Origin: Christensenellaceae bacterium
GTDB lineage: Bacteria > Bacillota > Clostridia > Christensenellales > Aristaeellaceae
Direction of reading: 5' to 3'
Assembly (NCBI GenBank): GCA_017881705.1
Contig: JADGQP010000144.1
Span: 1-7,357, forward strand
DNA length: 7,357 nt
Position 1 is the stretch's first letter. Each line of letters opens with the position of its first letter. The translations under genes were made by a program, and so were the position numbers. Positions 6,842 through 7,357 of this stretch are shown here, piece after piece. The notes beneath the pieces are model-generated. The model did not search any database. It worked only from the letters and a program-made list of their open reading frames with translations, and had not been told where the DNA came from.

Positions 6842-7327
6842 TCATGATTGCCGCGTTGTGGTTTTCCCGTTTTCCAATGTCAGCAGGGCTTGCTTGAGTT
6901 CCAACCCGCCGCCGTAACCCACCAGTTTCCCATCGCTTCCGATCACACGGTGGCAGGGGATGAAAATCGGTAGTGGGTTGCGGTGGTTGGCCAGGCCTAC
7001 GGCGCGCCCTGCGCGCGCATAGCCTGAACGTTTCGCCAGTTCACCATAGGATACGGTGCTTCCGTAGGGCACACTTTGGGCCAACGTTTCCCACGCTTTC
7101 GCCATAAACGGCGTGCCCAGCGGCGCCAGGGGCAGTTCAAACGCCTTGCGTGTGCCCGCAAAATACTCCCGCAGCTGCGCCGCGGCTTGTTGTAAAAGCG
7201 GCGTATCGGTTATGGTTTCGTCCTCCCGGGCGCCGCCTTCCAGGCGAAGCTCGCTTAAGGCTTCACCGCGCTGCACCAGCGTCATTGTGCCAAAGGGCGT
7301 GGATACGAAGCAGATTTTTCTTGGCAA
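6842..7327 (-). CDS. ogt: methylated-DNA--protein-cysteine S-methyltransferase
   Basis: 161 aa, the usual length for Ogt-type proteins. It repairs O6-alkylguanine (and O4-alkylthymine) in DNA by irreversible transfer of the alkyl group to its own cysteine. The C-terminal domain is complete: PYGSTVSYGELA (87-98), the helix-turn-helix region with the arginine finger R108 in GRAVGLAN, NPLPIFIPCHRV (117-128) with acceptor C125, and GYGGGLELK (137-145). A short N-terminal alpha/beta domain precedes it, and no Ada-type activator domain is present. The start is a TTG at 7327-7325, picked because the peptide MPRKICFVSTPFGTMTL begins where family members do. No good ribosome binding site precedes it. 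The frame stays open to the right window edge, so a start outside the window is possible. It is the most upstream visible gene of the minus-strand cluster. Confidence 0.93.
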   Translation of the reverse strand: MPRKICFVSTPFGTMTLVQRGEALSELRLEGGAREDETITDTPLLQQAAAQLREYFAGTRKAFELPLAPLGTPFMAKAWETLAQSVPYGSTVSYGELAKRSGYARAGRAVGLANHRNPLPIFIPCHRVIGSDGKLVGYGGGLELKQALLTLENGKTTTRQS

Positions 7328-7357
7328 TCCGCGTTTTTGCGCATCCTGTGCCGACTG

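Overview
The window comes from a chromosome of moderately high GC, probably a Bacillota (Firmicutes, clostridial-type) bacterium. This is an inference from GGAGG-type ribosome binding sites, a pyruvate kinase carrying the extra C-terminal PEP-utiliser-like domain seen in Bacillus/Clostridium enzymes, and tightly packed co-directional genes. No species can be named from the sequence. I saw no RNA genes, insertion sequences, phage genes or CRISPR arrays.

Left edge (1-136): a probable divergent intergenic region. A possible minus-strand gene starts at 43 and leaves the window. A sigma-A-like promoter (60-88) points right, followed by a small hairpin (107-120) and a strong Shine-Dalgarno (124-128). 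The rightward gene (ending at 1024) encodes a membrane-anchored protein of the YkuE/YaeI-type calcineurin-like phosphoesterase family. Most of its metal-binding and catalytic histidines have been replaced, so it looks like a pseudo-phosphoesterase or a strongly altered enzyme. Its start codon is ambiguous.

Rest of the window (1045-7327): five minus-strand genes, read in the order ogt (O6-alkylguanine-DNA alkyltransferase), pyk (pyruvate kinase), a yicI-like GH31 alpha-xylosidase, an MBL-fold metallo-hydrolase and a divergent PfkB-family kinase. Gaps are 36, 46 and 22 nt, and the last pair overlaps by 4 nt (ATGA), so a single transcript is plausible. The last gene converges on the phosphoesterase-like gene with only 20 nt between the stop codons and no recognisable intrinsic terminator.

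Biologically, the cluster mixes glycolytic output (pyk), intracellular hydrolysis of alpha-xylosides such as those released from xyloglucan (GH31), and a translationally coupled hydrolase/kinase pair of unknown substrate. The pairing suggests carbohydrate catabolism. The kinase lacks several residues typical of ribokinase-type sugar kinases, so its substrate should not be assumed. The two most unusual items are the degenerate phosphoesterase and the noncanonical-looking start arrangement in front of it.
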